A stretch of DNA of 13,779 bases, taken from NCBI GenBank assembly GCA_027483285.1, contig JAIXUZ010000331.1, positions 1 through 13,779 of the forward strand, read 5' to 3'. The translations under genes were made by a program, and so were the position numbers. Of this stretch, positions 13,076 to 13,779 are shown one piece after another. Source of the stretch: Bacteroidota bacterium. Lineage in GTDB: Bacteria; Bacteroidota; Bacteroidia; CAMBQF01. The number at the start of each line of letters is the position of its first letter. The stretch's first letter is position 1. The notes under the pieces were generated by a model. The model saw nothing but the letters and a program-made list of their open reading frames with translations. It was not told where the DNA came from and did no database searches.

Positions 13076-13779
13076 TTAGTGAACTGCTTTAATCGTTTGC
13101 ACAAAATCAAACCCCAGTGCACCTTTTTTAATGCCTAGTTCAATACTGTCATTAACCTCCAATTTATAATACAACTCATCATTTATTTTTAGCCGCTCTA
13201 TCTCATTCTCAATTGTAACATTAATGTAGTTTGATTTATACCGAGAACCCAGTCGATTCTTAGAGACTACGGCATATTTTTTATATTGAAGATTTGAAGG
13301 CGTATACATCCTATTATAGAAACTTGCAGCTGTTGGCAGTAGTAAAAAAAGGCCTAGTAACAAGGCAATACTTATAGAAAACCTGCGGCCAAAAATATTG
13401 TAAACAGACTTGGCTCTAAGCTCAATCAACAACAATAAAGCTATACTTACAGATATTCCTGTTAAACCAAATTGCCAAAATAATTTCAATCCGCGAATTG
13501 TATTATCTATACTATCTATTTCTAAAATAGCCAAGACTAATGCTAACCAAAACAAACCCATTGAAGCATAATAAATGCCTTTATAGTTTGGGCCAACAGG
13601 CTTTTTAGTATTGGGTTTAAACGGGAAGAAACTATAATACAGAGCGGATGAATTTTTTAGTAACCCATATAACCCAAATAGTATTGCAAACAAGGATGCA
13701 ACAACAACAAAGCGCAATAATCCTTTCTCTGGCCATACCAAGGCTGTAACAACAACCCCAATGGCTAACAGGGCTATAC
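13076..13779 (-). CDS. Polytopic membrane protein, 5'-partial at right window edge
   Basis: The frame is open from the right edge to the stop at 13076-13078. No ATG is present near the edge and hydrophobic coding continues there (ALLAIGVVVTALVWP), so the gene starts beyond 13779; the TTG at 13741 is not a credible start. About five membrane segments are visible: the edge segment, LLRFVVVASLFAILFGLYGL, YYASMGLFWLALVLAILEI, FGLTGISVSIALLLLIEL and FSISIALLLGLFLLLPTA. A soluble C-terminal tail of about 80 residues follows, with KKYAVVSKNRLGSRYKSN and KINDELYYKLEVNDSIELGI, rich in alternating strands and likely extracytoplasmic. I do not recognise the family. The gene is 79 nt upstream of the 58-aa lipoprotein gene on the same strand. 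Confidence 0.72.
   Translation of the reverse strand, partial: IALLAIGVVVTALVWPEKGLLRFVVVASLFAILFGLYGLLKNSSALYYSFFPFKPNTKKPVGPNYKGIYYASMGLFWLALVLAILEIDSIDNTIRGLKLFWQFGLTGISVSIALLLLIELRAKSVYNIFGRRFSISIALLLGLFLLLPTAASFYNRMYTPSNLQYKKYAVVSKNRLGSRYKSNYINVTIENEIERLKINDELYYKLEVNDSIELGIKKGALGFDFVQTIKAVH

Noticed and set aside
1..13779. CRISPR array, complete insertion sequence or phage genes
   Set aside because: No regularly spaced repeat array, transposase, integrase or phage structural gene was seen on either strand.

Overview
The window looks like a chromosomal segment from a Bacteroidota bacterium (class not determinable by eye). Three things point there. Two genes encode C-terminal type IX secretion sorting domains. 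Several starts are preceded by the Bacteroidota -7 promoter element TAnnTTTG rather than by a Shine-Dalgarno sequence. A tmRNA on the minus strand encodes the tag GENNYAMAA. Small signal-peptide proteins and lipoproteins of unknown function are abundant.

Layout. 1-3958 (all minus strand) is a run of small exported or membrane proteins: a partial two-helix membrane protein, a secreted 143-aa protein, a 152-aa lipoprotein, a FISUMP-domain protein, a Cys-containing secreted protein, a glycine-zipper membrane protein broken by two frameshifts, and a two-helix membrane protein. 3959-4032 is a compact divergent promoter region. 4033-6583 is housekeeping-like: an OsmC-family protein, a 42-aa lipoprotein sharing stop-codon bases with it, uracil-DNA glycosylase, and a stand-alone saccharopine dehydrogenase / lysine-ketoglutarate reductase-like enzyme. 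6640-8500 looks eroded: an N-terminally truncated type IX sorting domain, a small lipoprotein, and a frameshifted N-formylglutamate amidohydrolase, with two related hairpin repeats in opposite orientation at 7001-7036 and 8329-8368. 8509-10522 is an HxlR-regulator cassette: the regulator is divergent from a DUF1330 protein and an NAD-dependent epimerase/reductase, with a three-copy operator-like repeat between them. 10656-11061 is ssrA (tmRNA) and its terminator. 11207-12769 is a large type IX-secreted beta-propeller protein, followed by a strong terminator shared with a 58-aa lipoprotein on the other strand. The right edge holds a 5'-partial polytopic membrane protein.

How the parts work together. 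The HxlR/DUF1330/epimerase group is the only set with a visible regulatory logic: a redox- or electrophile-type regulator (family inference) next to a small ABM-fold protein and a reductase. Other genes look like independent units. I see no CRISPR array, complete insertion sequence, phage module or clearly new multi-gene system. The most unusual features are the paired hairpin repeats beside broken genes, the operator repeats, and three frameshifts in homopolymers, which may be real decay or assembly error.
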